DNA of 64,000 nt, taken from contig NZ_JAVDUJ010000001.1 in NCBI RefSeq assembly GCF_031456295.1, positions 1,488,001 to 1,552,000 of the forward strand, given 5' to 3'. Positions 51,244-60,170 of this stretch are shown here, piece after piece. The position numbers and the translations under genes are program-made. Positions within the stretch are counted from its first letter, which is position 1. Each line of letters begins with the position of its first letter. Below the pieces are notes generated by a model that was given only the letters and a program-made list of their open reading frames with translations, searched no databases and had not been told where the DNA came from. The DNA comes from Arcanobacterium_A hippocoleae. Lineage in GTDB: Bacteria > Actinomycetota > Actinomycetes > Actinomycetales > Actinomycetaceae.

Positions 51244-53130
51244 TCAGAAATAATGCCGTTGCGGGGCAATTCCCTGCTGATATTCGGCATACGCCTTTTG
51301 CGTAGACTCAATCCGGGAAACTTGCGATACGGGCACATCCCAATACGAAGACGATGGCGGGTTTGGGCCGTAAAGATCGGTTTCAATGAAAATCATCACG
51401 GCTTTGTCCATCTTGGTCGCTTGCCGGTAGGCTTCCTTAAATTCTGCAATCGTCTTTACTTTCAGCACCGTCAAACCCCAAGATTCTGCATTTTTTGCAA
51501 TATCCACCGGCACTAATTCACCCTCTTGGTGATGCGCATTTCCGCCACCCATACGATAACGGGTGCCAAAACGCTGCGACCCACGCGATTCAGAAAGCGC
51601 CCCAATCGAAGCGAAGCCATGATTTTCAAGCAACACGTATATTACTTTCAAACCTTCCTGGCAGACGGTGGCGAGTTCCATTGGGAGCATTTGATAAGTC
51701 CCATCACCTACAATCGCCACGACTTCCGAATCTGGAAGTGCAATTTTTACCCCCATTCCCGCCGGGATCTCGTAGCCCATTGTAGAGAAAGCGTACTCGA
51801 CGTGATATTGCACGGGAGTTTTCGCTTGCCACAATGCCTGCAAATCTCCTGGCATTGAACCAGCAGCATTAATCAATACATCATTTTCACCCATGAGTTC
51901 ATTCAATGCGCCAAATACTTCGATTTGCGCTGGAAGCGGCCCGTGCCCGAGATGATACAGCTGCGCAACTTTTGCCAGCCAGGCTTCGCGTTCTGCCGCT
52001 ACTTTCTGGGCGTATTCAGCTGATACGTGGTAATCGGAAAGCATCTCAGTGAGCGCAATGAGCGCTTCACGAGCATCAGCTACCACCATTTTCGCGCCAT
52101 TCTTAACTGCATCAAATGGTTTAATATTGATGTTAATAAACTTCACGTCTTTATTCTTAAACTGTGTACGTGAAGCCGTAGTGAAATCTGAATAGCGAGT
52201 ACCGATACCAATTACCAAATCGGCTGCATCAGCAAGATGGTTTGCGCTATCTCCGCCGGTGGAGCCAACTCCGCCGACAGATTGCGGATGATCGCAGTTG
52301 ATTGCGCCCTTTCCAGCTTGCGTATCGGAAACCGGAATTCCCGTCACTTGGGCAAAATCCCGCAACTCCTTTGCGGCTTTTGCATAAATCACGCCGCCAC
52401 CAGCAATTACGAGCGGCTTTTTCGCTTCGCGAATCATTTGCGCTGCTTGCTTCAGCTGAGATACCTCTGCTGGCGGGCGGCGAATATGCCATACCCGTTT
52501 ATTGAAAGCTTCCGCTGGGAAATCGTATGCCTCTGCTTGCACATCCTGTGGCATCGCAATGGTGACGGCACCAGTATCGGCAGGATCTGTAAGTGCGCGC
52601 ATTGCCTGCATTAATGACGGAAGCAATTGCTCTGGTCGGTTGATTCGATCAAAAAATACGGACACCGGACGGAATGCGTCATTTACTGAAGTATCCAAGG
52701 TTTGTGCATTTTCGATTTGCTGCAATACTGGATCTGGTTTTCGGTTGGCAAATTGATCTGCAGGAAAAAGCAGTACGGGAAGGCGGTTTGTGGTGGCAAG
52801 TGCTGCACCCGTCACCATATTCAGTGCGCCTGGACCAATCGAAGAAGTGCAGAGGAAAGTCTGTGTGCGATTCTTAGCTTTCGCAAATGCTGCAGCTGCG
52901 TTTACCATGCCTTGTTCGTTGCGCGGCATATAATAGGGCATCACGCCACCATCAGGAGTGGGGTCAATTTCATTTTGCAATAATGCTTGACCGATGCCAG
53001 CCACATTTCCGTGTCCGAAAATACCGAAAGCGCCAGCAATTAGGCGTTCTTCTACGCCGTCGGACTCCGAATATTGATTGATTAGGAAGCGGATTGCTGC
53101 TTGCGCAACTGTTAAACGGATAGTTTTCAT
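51244..53130 (-). CDS. iolD: 3D-(3,5/4)-trihydroxycyclohexane-1,2-dione acylhydrolase
   Basis: A 628-residue thiamine-diphosphate enzyme that opens the ring of the inositol-derived dione to give 5-deoxy-glucuronate. It has the three-domain ThDP fold: an N-terminal domain with GAFGIFGHGNVAGIGQAL and the NEQGMVNAA catalytic Glu. A central domain carries the VIAGGGVIYAKA nucleotide-like fold. The cofactor motif GDGTYQMLPMELATVCQEGLKVIYVLLENHGF is the GDG...N pattern. Length is normal for IolD. It overlaps iolB by four bases. Confidence 0.96.
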   Translation of the reverse strand: MKTIRLTVAQAAIRFLINQYSESDGVEERLIAGAFGIFGHGNVAGIGQALLQNEIDPTPDGGVMPYYMPRNEQGMVNAAAAFAKAKNRTQTFLCTSSIGPGALNMVTGAALATTNRLPVLLFPADQFANRKPDPVLQQIENAQTLDTSVNDAFRPVSVFFDRINRPEQLLPSLMQAMRALTDPADTGAVTIAMPQDVQAEAYDFPAEAFNKRVWHIRRPPAEVSQLKQAAQMIREAKKPLVIAGGGVIYAKAAKELRDFAQVTGIPVSDTQAGKGAINCDHPQSVGGVGSTGGDSANHLADAADLVIGIGTRYSDFTTASRTQFKNKDVKFININIKPFDAVKNGAKMVVADAREALIALTEMLSDYHVSAEYAQKVAAEREAWLAKVAQLYHLGHGPLPAQIEVFGALNELMGENDVLINAAGSMPGDLQALWQAKTPVQYHVEYAFSTMGYEIPAGMGVKIALPDSEVVAIVGDGTYQMLPMELATVCQEGLKVIYVLLENHGFASIGALSESRGSQRFGTRYRMGGGNAHHQEGELVPVDIAKNAESWGLTVLKVKTIAEFKEAYRQATKMDKAVMIFIETDLYGPNPPSSSYWDVPVSQVSRIESTQKAYAEYQQGIAPQRHYF

Positions 53131-54023
53131 AGGTTCTCCTTGGTTAGCGGCATGAAGGGGAGGCGCGGATCAATTTCTTCATTTTCCCAAGATTGGCGTT
53201 GCCAGGTATGAGCTGGATCGTCTCTCATCATCCAGCTAGCATCTTCGGCAGGCCCAGCCATTACGTTGAGATAATACATATCGTGCCCAGGAGCTGCGAC
53301 GGAGGGGCCATGGTAGCCATGCGGCACCACTACGGTATCGCCTGATCGCACTTCGGTGCAGACGTCAATTTCTTTCCCTGGTGAAGAATAAACGCGTTGC
53401 AAACCAAACCCGGCAGTGGCTGCTTGTGGGCCACCGTTGCGCAATTCGTAGTAATAAATTTCTTCAAGGATGCGCTCATTTTCAGAATGTGCATCATGCT
53501 TATGTGGCGGATATGAAGACCAGTTTCCGCCAGGTGTGAGTACTTCTGTAACGAGCAGATGGGATGTCTCGACGGTATTACCCAGTGCGTAATTATTTAC
53601 CTGCCGTGAGCAGCTGCCGGTGCCACGAATTCCGGAATTGACCTCACTGGCTGGGCAATACCGGACTGGTAAATCTTTTGTCGATTTTGCTCCAGGTAAT
53701 GCGAATCTGCCGGCTTTGGTTGCGGTGAGCGTGATCTTTTTGCCGCGTGGGAGATAGATATAATCACTGACGGAAGTGAATACACTCTCGCGTCCGTCGA
53801 GGGAATATACCGTACCGTCTACCGCGACTATTGCGCTTCCGCATAGTGGCAGTACGAGAATTTCTGCTGCACCTGTATCGAAGTTTAATGCTTCGCCTGC
53901 CGCAAGCTTTGCGATCCGCAAGCTGGAAAATTCCCAACCGGCATCTTTTGCGGTGATCTGTGTATCGAATTGTTTTTGTGCGGTACTTCCAGCTGGGAAG
54001 AAATATTTTTCATTATCGTTCAT
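53127..54023 (-). CDS. iolB: 5-deoxy-glucuronate isomerase
   Basis: A 298-residue bicupin metalloenzyme isomerising 5-deoxy-glucuronate to 2-deoxy-5-keto-gluconate. Metal-binding residues are visible in the second cupin: SSYPPHKHDAHSENERILEEIYYY, then VVPHGYHGP. It overlaps iolD and the upstream aldolase gene by four bases each, a tightly coupled operon. Confidence 0.95.
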   Translation of the reverse strand: MNDNEKYFFPAGSTAQKQFDTQITAKDAGWEFSSLRIAKLAAGEALNFDTGAAEILVLPLCGSAIVAVDGTVYSLDGRESVFTSVSDYIYLPRGKKITLTATKAGRFALPGAKSTKDLPVRYCPASEVNSGIRGTGSCSRQVNNYALGNTVETSHLLVTEVLTPGGNWSSYPPHKHDAHSENERILEEIYYYELRNGGPQAATAGFGLQRVYSSPGKEIDVCTEVRSGDTVVVPHGYHGPSVAAPGHDMYYLNVMAGPAEDASWMMRDDPAHTWQRQSWENEEIDPRLPFMPLTKENL

Positions 54024-54877
54024 AATAACTCCACTGCGTTATCTACTGCTGCTTCGATGTTCCCGTCTGGCGGGAAGAGGAGTGATCTGCCGATCACAAG
54101 GCCACATACATTTGGGAGCTGCATTGCTTTTGCCCATCCGTTTAATGCTGCTTCGGGGTCTTTGGGTACTTCCCCGCCAAGAATCAGAGCGGGAAGGGTC
54201 GTGCTGCTCATAACTCTTTCCATTTCAGCGACGCATGGAAGCTTCAGCCAGGTATAAGCGCTGCTTGCTCCGAGAGCTGATGCGATCGTAATTGATTTAA
54301 TTACTGCATCAGGGGTGAGGTCATTGATTAGCTGCCCGTTTTCCCAGCGGGAGATGAAAGGCTCAATCATCGCAATTTTCTGTTCCGCGTGCAGCTCGTT
54401 GATGATATTTGCGGTTGCGTGGAGTGTGCGGGGAGTGTTTGGATCGCTGAAGCAGATCCGAGTGAGTGTTTTCCCGCCGGCGAGATTTGCTTTCTTGATC
54501 ATTTCTGGGGTGTAGCAGCCGAAGCGGTCATCGATTTCAAATGTTGCTCCTTGCAGACCAGTACGGTTCATTGATCCGAATACGAGTTTGCCTTCGAGCG
54601 CTCCGGCAAGGGTGAGATCTTCAATCAAATCAGCTGTGCCGAGGAAGCCGTTAACACCGGGGCGCGAGAGTGCGCGGATGCAACGTTCGAGCAGTTCCTG
54701 CCGGTTCGCCATAGCCATTGGATCTGCGCCCGCACCGAGCGCTCCGCGTGCTGGATGGTCGCAGGCGATGATCATTAGTTTGCTTCCGTCTGCCGGGATT
54801 TTTCCGGGAGTGCGGTTTGCTAATGCGGCTTTGATCTGTTCAGGGTGGCGAAAGCGGATTTCTGCGTAGTTGACCAT
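54020..54877 (-). CDS. Cgl0159-family (beta/alpha)8 aldolase-like protein, IolJ-like role
   Basis: A 285-residue TIM-barrel protein of the family found in actinobacterial inositol clusters (Cgl0159-type). Visible landmarks are ACDHPARGALGAG near the start, VNGFLGTADLIEDL, FGSMNRTGLQGA and LILGGEVPKDPEAALNGWAKA. The position between iolC and iolB makes it the best candidate for the aldolase splitting 2-deoxy-5-keto-gluconate-6-phosphate into dihydroxyacetone phosphate and malonate semialdehyde. The role is by context, since no classical IolJ is seen. Its start overlaps the iolC stop by one base (TGATG). Confidence 0.75.
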   Translation of the reverse strand: MVNYAEIRFRHPEQIKAALANRTPGKIPADGSKLMIIACDHPARGALGAGADPMAMANRQELLERCIRALSRPGVNGFLGTADLIEDLTLAGALEGKLVFGSMNRTGLQGATFEIDDRFGCYTPEMIKKANLAGGKTLTRICFSDPNTPRTLHATANIINELHAEQKIAMIEPFISRWENGQLINDLTPDAVIKSITIASALGASSAYTWLKLPCVAEMERVMSSTTLPALILGGEVPKDPEAALNGWAKAMQLPNVCGLVIGRSLLFPPDGNIEAAVDNAVELL

Positions 54878-55863
54878 CAGCGTGCCTCAACTTTCGGGGT
54901 TGTTTCCGGGTGGTTTTCCATGAGTGCAAATACTTCTGCTTCAGTTGGCATTGCTGTTGAGCATTCGAGCCGTGAGCAGACGATTGCTCCAGCGGTGGAA
55001 GCAAAGTGGATTGCTTTGGGAATCTCCCAGCCGGAAATCAGGGCGTGGCATAATGCTCCGCCGAATGAATCGCCAGCACCGAGACCGTTGAGTGTGGCGA
55101 CTTTCGTTACGGGGACTTCAATTCGTGCTTCACGTGTTTTGGCAAGCGTGCCCTTTGGGCCTTGCTTTACGATTGCGAGTTTTACACCACGTTCTAAGAG
55201 CGCATCTGCGGCGCGGTCTGGATCGGTTTCGCCAACGGCGATTCGGCATTCTTCTTTATTTCCTACGGCTACATTTACGTATTCGAGGAGTCCGCCGATT
55301 TCTCGGGTGGCAGTTTCTTCGTGATCCCAAAACATCGGGCGATAATCAAGATCAGCAATCGTCCAGCCGGGTTGGTTTTGACGCATTTTGAGAGCTTCCC
55401 AATGTGTGGATCGGGATGGTTCTGTTGAAAGTCCAGTGCCGGAAATGAGGAATACTTTTGCATTTTTTACTGCGGCTGCAGGTAAATCTTGGATATTTAG
55501 CTGCAGATCGGGGGCAGATGGTTCTCGGTAGAAGTAAAGTGGGAAAGAATCTGGTGGGAAGATTTCACAGAATGTGACGGGTGTTTTATATGCTTTGTTG
55601 ATTACTACGTATGCATTAGACACCCCAAGACGCTGCATTTCATTTCGGACAAACTTTCCGAAAGGATCATCGCCTACGCCAGTAATGGTGGCACAAGTAT
55701 GCCCCATTTTGGCTGCTGCGACTGCTACGTTAGTAGGTGAACCGCCAAGAAATTTTCCGAATGTTTCTACTGCTTCGAGATTTACGCCGGCTTGTAGCGG
55801 ATAGATATCTACGCCTGAGCGTCCCATTGTGATTACTTCTGGATATTGTGTTTTACGCACCAT
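54877..55863 (-). CDS. iolC: 5-dehydro-2-deoxygluconokinase
   Basis: A 328-residue PfkB-type kinase phosphorylating 2-deoxy-5-keto-gluconate at O6. Motifs: GRSGVDIYPLQAGVNLE, FGKFLGGSPTNVAVAAAKMG (PfkB signature 1) and the catalytic loop NGLGAGDSFGGALCHAL (signature 2, catalytic Asp). The frame opens seven codons upstream, but AAAGGAAG precedes the ATG at 55863. It is the first gene of the iolC-aldolase-iolB-iolD operon. Some IolC proteins carry a fused aldolase domain (DUF2090); here that function is separate. Confidence 0.94.
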   Translation of the reverse strand: MVRKTQYPEVITMGRSGVDIYPLQAGVNLEAVETFGKFLGGSPTNVAVAAAKMGHTCATITGVGDDPFGKFVRNEMQRLGVSNAYVVINKAYKTPVTFCEIFPPDSFPLYFYREPSAPDLQLNIQDLPAAAVKNAKVFLISGTGLSTEPSRSTHWEALKMRQNQPGWTIADLDYRPMFWDHEETATREIGGLLEYVNVAVGNKEECRIAVGETDPDRAADALLERGVKLAIVKQGPKGTLAKTREARIEVPVTKVATLNGLGAGDSFGGALCHALISGWEIPKAIHFASTAGAIVCSRLECSTAMPTEAEVFALMENHPETTPKVEAR

Positions 55864-55888
55864 TGCGCACTTCCTTTCGTACAAAAGT

Positions 55889-55918
55889 ATGTTCTCGTAT
55901 CAAGTAGGCATTTGTCAA
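55889..55918 (-). promoter_or_regulatory. Promoter of the iolC operon
   Basis: On the minus strand, TTGACA (55918-55913), an 18-base spacer and GAACAT (55894-55889) form a plausible promoter. The -10 is weak, which fits an activated or tightly controlled promoter. Confidence 0.5.
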
Positions 55919-55922
55919 CTAT

Positions 55923-55948
55923 TTGAGAGTATTTGTTAGTTACAAATA
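55923..55948. promoter_or_regulatory. Candidate iol operator upstream of iolC
   Basis: TATTTGTTAGTTACAAATA (55930-55948) is a palindrome with 7-base arms and 5-base centre. A further TATTTG (55920-55925 region) precedes it with one-helical-turn spacing, next to the -35. A matching pair AACTATTTG...TATTTGT is found in the same orientation relative to the transaldolase-operon promoter. Confidence 0.5.
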
Positions 55949-56052
55949 TTTTATTACGGGTGGGTATTTGTGAAGTAAGCAATGTTTAATTGCTGATTTT
56001 TTGGTGTGCCAACGCTGAATTGCTGTAAGTAGAGTAGTATTCATAGGTAAGT

Positions 56053-56077
56053 TCAATATTTTAAATTTAAATATTGA
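56053..56077. promoter_or_regulatory. AT-rich palindrome upstream of the GntR/UTRA regulator
   Basis: TCAATATTT and AAATATTGA flank a 7-base centre, ending about 30 bases before the regulator start. It may be an autoregulatory operator or simply promoter-associated AT-rich sequence. It differs from the TTACAAAT motif. Confidence 0.45.
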
Positions 56078-56108
56078 GCCATGTGATTATCATGTGAGGG
56101 AATTTATC

Positions 56109-56879
56109 GTGGCAGAGAAAAATATCGCAACAGACGTTCCATACATATTGGAAGTTTCTTTGGATCGCAATTCTGTAGTACCGCTCTATCAACAAATTCT
56201 TGAGCCGATTTCGCAACTGATTAAAAATGGTACGCTGCAACCGAATCAGCTTCTCGAAGATGAGATTTCGATGGCAAATCGGTTAAATATTTCCCGTCCG
56301 ACGGCACGGCGGGCACTGCAGGAGCTTGTTGATTCTGGTTTGCTTGTACGGCGGCGCGGTGTGGGGACGCGCGTCACTCCTTCGCATATTCATCGCCGGT
56401 TGGCACTTACTTCACTCAATGACGATTTGATCAAAGCGGGGCACGCTACGCGTACAGAGGTATTGAAATATGAAATTCATCTGGCGACAGCGGAGGAAGT
56501 CGAGTTTTTGCATTGTGAGCAGGACGAAGAATTGGTGACAATCCAGCGACTGCGCTGGATCGACGAGCAACCGCTGGCCTTGCTGAATAATATCGTGCCA
56601 AGCCGTGTGGCGCCGAGTCTTACTGAGCTTTCACAGTATGGGCTCTATGAATCTTTTGGGAGGCATAATATTTTCCCCATTTCTGCGATCCAAACGCTGG
56701 GTGCGAAGAATGCCTCGAAAGTGGAGGCTGAGATTTTGCAAATGGAGCCGAACGCTGCGCTATTTACGATGCAACGGACGGTTTATGATGCTGACGGAAA
56801 AGTGATTGAGCATGGAAATCATTTGTATGATGCGCAGCAATATAAGATGACATTTCCACTTGTATCACCGATGAAATGA
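56109..56879 (+). CDS. GntR-family regulator of HutC/UTRA type, probable inositol regulator
   Basis: A 256-residue regulator. The winged helix (about 15-80) has PLYQQILEPISQLIKNGTL and ISRPTARRALQELVDSGLLVRRRGVGTRV. The UTRA effector domain begins at about 90 (LTSLNDDLIKAGHATRTEVL) and ends in FTMQRTVYDADGKVIEHGNHLYD. The frame opens at GTG 56094; GAGGGA lies eight bases before the GTG at 56109, so I start there. It lies between the two divergent iol operons, so it probably responds to an inositol intermediate. Confidence 0.82.
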   Translation: MAEKNIATDVPYILEVSLDRNSVVPLYQQILEPISQLIKNGTLQPNQLLEDEISMANRLNISRPTARRALQELVDSGLLVRRRGVGTRVTPSHIHRRLALTSLNDDLIKAGHATRTEVLKYEIHLATAEEVEFLHCEQDEELVTIQRLRWIDEQPLALLNNIVPSRVAPSLTELSQYGLYESFGRHNIFPISAIQTLGAKNASKVEAEILQMEPNAALFTMQRTVYDADGKVIEHGNHLYDAQQYKMTFPLVSPMK

Positions 56880-56962
56880 TAATTCTGAAAGTGTGATTGC
56901 GCCGATTCGTACACATTTTTGCAGTTTTTGCGGGTTTTTCTGCATTGTGAGCATTTTTGAAG

Positions 56963-56995
56963 CATTACAAATATCTAACAAATAGTTAAATTGTT
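56963..56995. promoter_or_regulatory. Candidate iol operator upstream of the transaldolase-iolG-iolE operon
   Basis: CATTACAAATAT (56963-56974), CTAACAAATAG (56975-56985) and AAATTGTT (56988-56995) lie directly upstream of a -35 box. ACAAAT is repeated at 56967 and 56978, 11 bases apart. The first 12 bases are identical to the motif before iolA. Confidence 0.5.
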
Positions 56996-56996
56996 C

Positions 56997-57025
56997 TTGA
57001 CATATCATTTTCATGTTAGTACTCT
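56997..57025 (+). promoter_or_regulatory. Promoter of the transaldolase-iolG-iolE operon
   Basis: TTGACA (56997-57002), a 17-base spacer and TACTCT (57020-57025): a consensus -35 with a weak -10, about 90 bases before the start codon. Confidence 0.55.
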
Positions 57026-57114
57026 TTATCTCACACGGGATGCACCAACGAAGGTGGCCGTGAGTGAACTCAATTTGCGTGAATTTTCGCAATAGTTTGA
57101 GGAGTAGCCAAAAA

Positions 57115-58194
57115 ATGAATGAAAATGTATATGTTCCTGGCCCTTTGCTAACTGCGGCTAAGAAATTTGAGACAGCTCTCTGGAATGATTCGTCAGATCT
57201 GGAAGAACTTCGTCAATCAATTTCCTATGGTGCTGTCGGGGCTACCTGCAATCCGGTAATTGCATATACCACGATTGCAAAACGTCCAGAAATCTGGGCA
57301 GATCGGATTCGGAATATTGCAATTGCGCATCCAACCTGGAGTGAATCTGAGATTGGCTGGCAAGCCGTGGAAGATATGTCTGTTGAAGCAGCGAAGCTTT
57401 TAGCAGATATTTTCGACAAGACAAATGGGCATGACGGGCGTTTGTCAGTACAAACAGATCCGCGGCTCCATCGGAACGCAGCCGCATTGGCAGATCAAGC
57501 CGAAGAATTCCACAATCTCGCAAAAAATATTATTGTCAAAATTCCTGCCACAAAGACTGGAATTGAAGCGATTGAAATAGCTACTGAGCGCGGAGTTTCA
57601 GTGAATGTGACGGTTTCAATTTCGGTCGCGCAAGCAGTGGAAGCTGCGGCAGCGATTCAGCGCGGGCTTGAAAAGCGGGAAGCTGCCGGATTTGATACTT
57701 CGCAGATGAGTCCAGTAGTGACGATTATGGTTGGTCGTCTTGATGATTGGTTAAAGAATGTCGTCAAACGCGATAAGATCTTCGTCGATGCATCAGCTCT
57801 CGAATGGGCTGGTATCGCTGCGGTAAAGCGGGCATACAAGATTTTTAACGAGCGTGGTTATCGGGCGCGCGTGCTTGTAGCAGCATTCCGTAATGTGTAT
57901 CAATGGAGTGAATTTCAAGGCGGAAATATTGTGGTTTCTCCGCCGTTTGCATGGCAGCAAATTATTCATAATTCAGATTATGAGCCAGTTGCACGAATGA
58001 GCGTGGAAGTTGACCCGCATTATATCGAGCAGTTACGGCGAATCCCAGATTTCAACCGGGCATACGAAGTTGACGGGATGAGTATCGAAGAGTTTGAAGG
58101 TTTTGGCCCAACTGCACGTACTTTACGGCAATTCCTCGCAGCGGATAACGATCTCGATGTACTCATTCGCGATATTTTAATTCCAGCGCAATAA
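57115..58194 (+). CDS. Transaldolase-like class I aldolase in the inositol operon
   Basis: A 359-residue TIM barrel of the transaldolase family. ATCNPVIAYTTI carries the conserved Asn (46), and the Schiff-base lysine is Lys142 in IIVKIPATKTG. Two catalytic positions differ from transaldolase B by my alignment: the Glu of its EVD motif is Gln113 (SVQTDPRL), as in fructose-6-phosphate aldolase (FSA), and the active-site Phe178 is Val171 (SISVAQA). It may therefore be an aldolase rather than a sugar transferase. It leads the operon with iolG and iolE, so an inositol-related substrate is likely but unproven. GAGGAG precedes the ATG at 57115; the frame opens 17 codons earlier. Confidence 0.75.
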   Translation: MNENVYVPGPLLTAAKKFETALWNDSSDLEELRQSISYGAVGATCNPVIAYTTIAKRPEIWADRIRNIAIAHPTWSESEIGWQAVEDMSVEAAKLLADIFDKTNGHDGRLSVQTDPRLHRNAAALADQAEEFHNLAKNIIVKIPATKTGIEAIEIATERGVSVNVTVSISVAQAVEAAAAIQRGLEKREAAGFDTSQMSPVVTIMVGRLDDWLKNVVKRDKIFVDASALEWAGIAAVKRAYKIFNERGYRARVLVAAFRNVYQWSEFQGGNIVVSPPFAWQQIIHNSDYEPVARMSVEVDPHYIEQLRRIPDFNRAYEVDGMSIEEFEGFGPTARTLRQFLAADNDLDVLIRDILIPAQ

Positions 58195-58252
58195 GTTCCA
58201 TTAATCACCCTTAAAAGATAAAAAATCCCCACAAAGATGTAGGAGAAATTCC

Positions 58253-59239
58253 ATGATTCGTATTGGTTTAGTAGGTGCAGGTCGGATTGCGAATGTACAC
58301 GCACGGACAATTGACGCACATCCAAACGCTCAGCTCGTACTAGTAGCAGACCCCTACGAGCAAGCAGTAAAGCAGCTTGCTGAGAAATATCAGGCACGCT
58401 ATTCGCTCGATCCTAATGATGTATTTACTGACGATGAAGTAGATGCGGTAATTATCTGTTCACCCACCCCACTCCACGTGGAACACATTTTACAAGCAGC
58501 AAAAGCCGGAAAACCTGCACTATGTGAAAAGCCAGTGGCGATGGAAACGGCAGCAGTAGAAAAGCTGGTGGCAGAGCTTTCTGGAATTGAGCATACTACG
58601 ATGCTCGGATTTAATCGTCGCTTTGATCCAACTTTTGCGCGCATGCACAAGATGGTTGAAGACGGCGTAGTAGGCAAAGTCGAGCAGGTGACGATTATTT
58701 CACGTGATCCTGCTGCTCCGCCGAAAGAATATATTGCTGTTTCCGGCGGTATTTTCAAAGATATGACGATTCACGATTTTGACACTGCCCGTTTCTTCCT
58801 CGGGGATATCACTTCTGTGTATGCCATCGGGCAGAATCTCGATCCGGAACTGAAAGATACGGGAGATTTTGATGGTGCCGTCATTACTTTGACCAATGCC
58901 ACAGGCGCTACTGCCACAATTACTAATTCACGGCATTGCACTTCGGGCTATGATCAGCGGCTGGAAATCTTTGGTGATCAGGCGACGATTAACGCCGATA
59001 ATATTCGTGCAAACCAAGTTCGCATCTCGAATGGTGAATTTACGGATGCAAAAGATGTATATCTTGATTTCTTCCTGGAGCGTTATGAAGCAGCTTATGC
59101 GGTAGAGCTGAATGAATTCTTTGCGGCAATTTCCGAAAATCGGAAACCAGCTACTTCAATCGAAGACGGTGCGAAGGCGCTGCGGATTGCAGAAGCTGCC
59201 GAGGAGTCTGCCCGTACCGGCAAGGTCGTATATCTCTAA
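58253..59239 (+). CDS. iolG: myo-Inositol 2-dehydrogenase
   Basis: A 328-residue Gfo/Idh/MocA dehydrogenase oxidising myo-inositol to 2-keto-myo-inositol with NAD. The Rossmann motif GLVGAGRIANVHA (about 5-17) is followed by the family motif CEKPVAME (catalytic Lys about 93) and the GFNRRFDP segment. GGIFKDMTIHDFDTARFFLG holds the catalytic Asp/His pair. Length and neighbours (iolE) fit IolG. AGGAG precedes the ATG. Oxidation of other inositol isomers is possible. Confidence 0.92.
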   Translation: MIRIGLVGAGRIANVHARTIDAHPNAQLVLVADPYEQAVKQLAEKYQARYSLDPNDVFTDDEVDAVIICSPTPLHVEHILQAAKAGKPALCEKPVAMETAAVEKLVAELSGIEHTTMLGFNRRFDPTFARMHKMVEDGVVGKVEQVTIISRDPAAPPKEYIAVSGGIFKDMTIHDFDTARFFLGDITSVYAIGQNLDPELKDTGDFDGAVITLTNATGATATITNSRHCTSGYDQRLEIFGDQATINADNIRANQVRISNGEFTDAKDVYLDFFLERYEAAYAVELNEFFAAISENRKPATSIEDGAKALRIAEAAEESARTGKVVYL

Positions 59240-59306
59240 ATAAAAATTGTAAATAAACAAAATAAAACCAAGTATCAAAAAGAGCGAAAATCAAAGGAGA
59301 CTTTCG

Positions 59307-60170
59307 ATGAAAATTGCAGGTGCACCGATCAGTTGGGGTGTTTGTGAAGTGCCAGATTGGGGATATCAACTTTCCCCTGAGCGGGTACTTACTGAGATGA
59401 AAGAAATGGGTTTGACGGCTACTGAGTTTGGGCCGCAGGGCTGGCTGCCGCAGGAGCCGCAGGCGCGTGCAGCAGCAGTTTCTGGATATGGGCTTGCACC
59501 AGTGGGGGCGTTTTTCCTGGCAATCATGCATGATCCGGCTGTGGATCCAATTCCGGCAGTGCAGGCTGAGCTGGACGCTTTTGCAGTTGCTGGTGGGACG
59601 AATCTGATTTTGGCTGCTGATTCAGGGCGTGACGGATATGATTCGCGCCCAGTTCTCGATGAGGCTGGTTGGGAGATGTTATTTACTAACTTGTCACGGA
59701 TTACGGAAGTAGCTGCTGCACGCGGAGTGACGGCATCACTGCATCCGCATTGGGGGACGATGGTGCAAAATGTGGACGAAGTTGAGCGCGTTTTGGATCA
59801 CTCTTCCGTCGGTTTATGCCTTGATACCGGGCATCTGGCTTGTGGCGGCGCTGATGTGGTGGCGCTTGTGAAGAAGTATGCTGATCGTGTAAAGATCGTG
59901 CACGCGAAGGATATTCACAAGGAGCTGACGGATCAGCTGCTTCCCGGCACGATTACCTGGGGGCAGGGTGTGAAAGCGGGGATGTTCGCGCCAATCGGTG
60001 AAGGCGATATTGATTTCGCTGCGATTGTTGCAGAACTCGATCGGGTCGGGTTTGACGGCTACTACGTGTTAGAGCAGGATATTATGATCGATGGCGAACC
60101 GGCGCCGGGTGAAGGGCCGATCATTGATGCGAAGAAGTCGTTTGCAGCATTGAGGGCGCTTGCGAAATAA
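59307..60170 (+). CDS. iolE: myo-Inosose-2 dehydratase
   Basis: A 287-residue xylose-isomerase-like TIM barrel that removes water from 2-keto-myo-inositol. The IolE start GAPISWGVCEVPDWGYQL is diagnostic. Metal-site residues follow in SLHPHWGTMVQN, LCLDTGHLACGGAD, IVHAKDIH and the final Glu in YVLEQDIM. AAAGGAG precedes the ATG. It is the last gene of the plus-strand iol operon, followed by a terminator. Confidence 0.95.
   Translation: MKIAGAPISWGVCEVPDWGYQLSPERVLTEMKEMGLTATEFGPQGWLPQEPQARAAAVSGYGLAPVGAFFLAIMHDPAVDPIPAVQAELDAFAVAGGTNLILAADSGRDGYDSRPVLDEAGWEMLFTNLSRITEVAAARGVTASLHPHWGTMVQNVDEVERVLDHSSVGLCLDTGHLACGGADVVALVKKYADRVKIVHAKDIHKELTDQLLPGTITWGQGVKAGMFAPIGEGDIDFAAIVAELDRVGFDGYYVLEQDIMIDGEPAPGEGPIIDAKKSFAALRALAK

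Noticed and set aside
58253..59239. Gfo/Idh/MocA gene as a NanOx-type 2,7-anhydro-sialic acid oxidoreductase
   Set aside because: Its length, motifs and position between a transaldolase-like gene and iolE fit IolG, and it is about 9 kb from the sialidase in a different regulatory unit.
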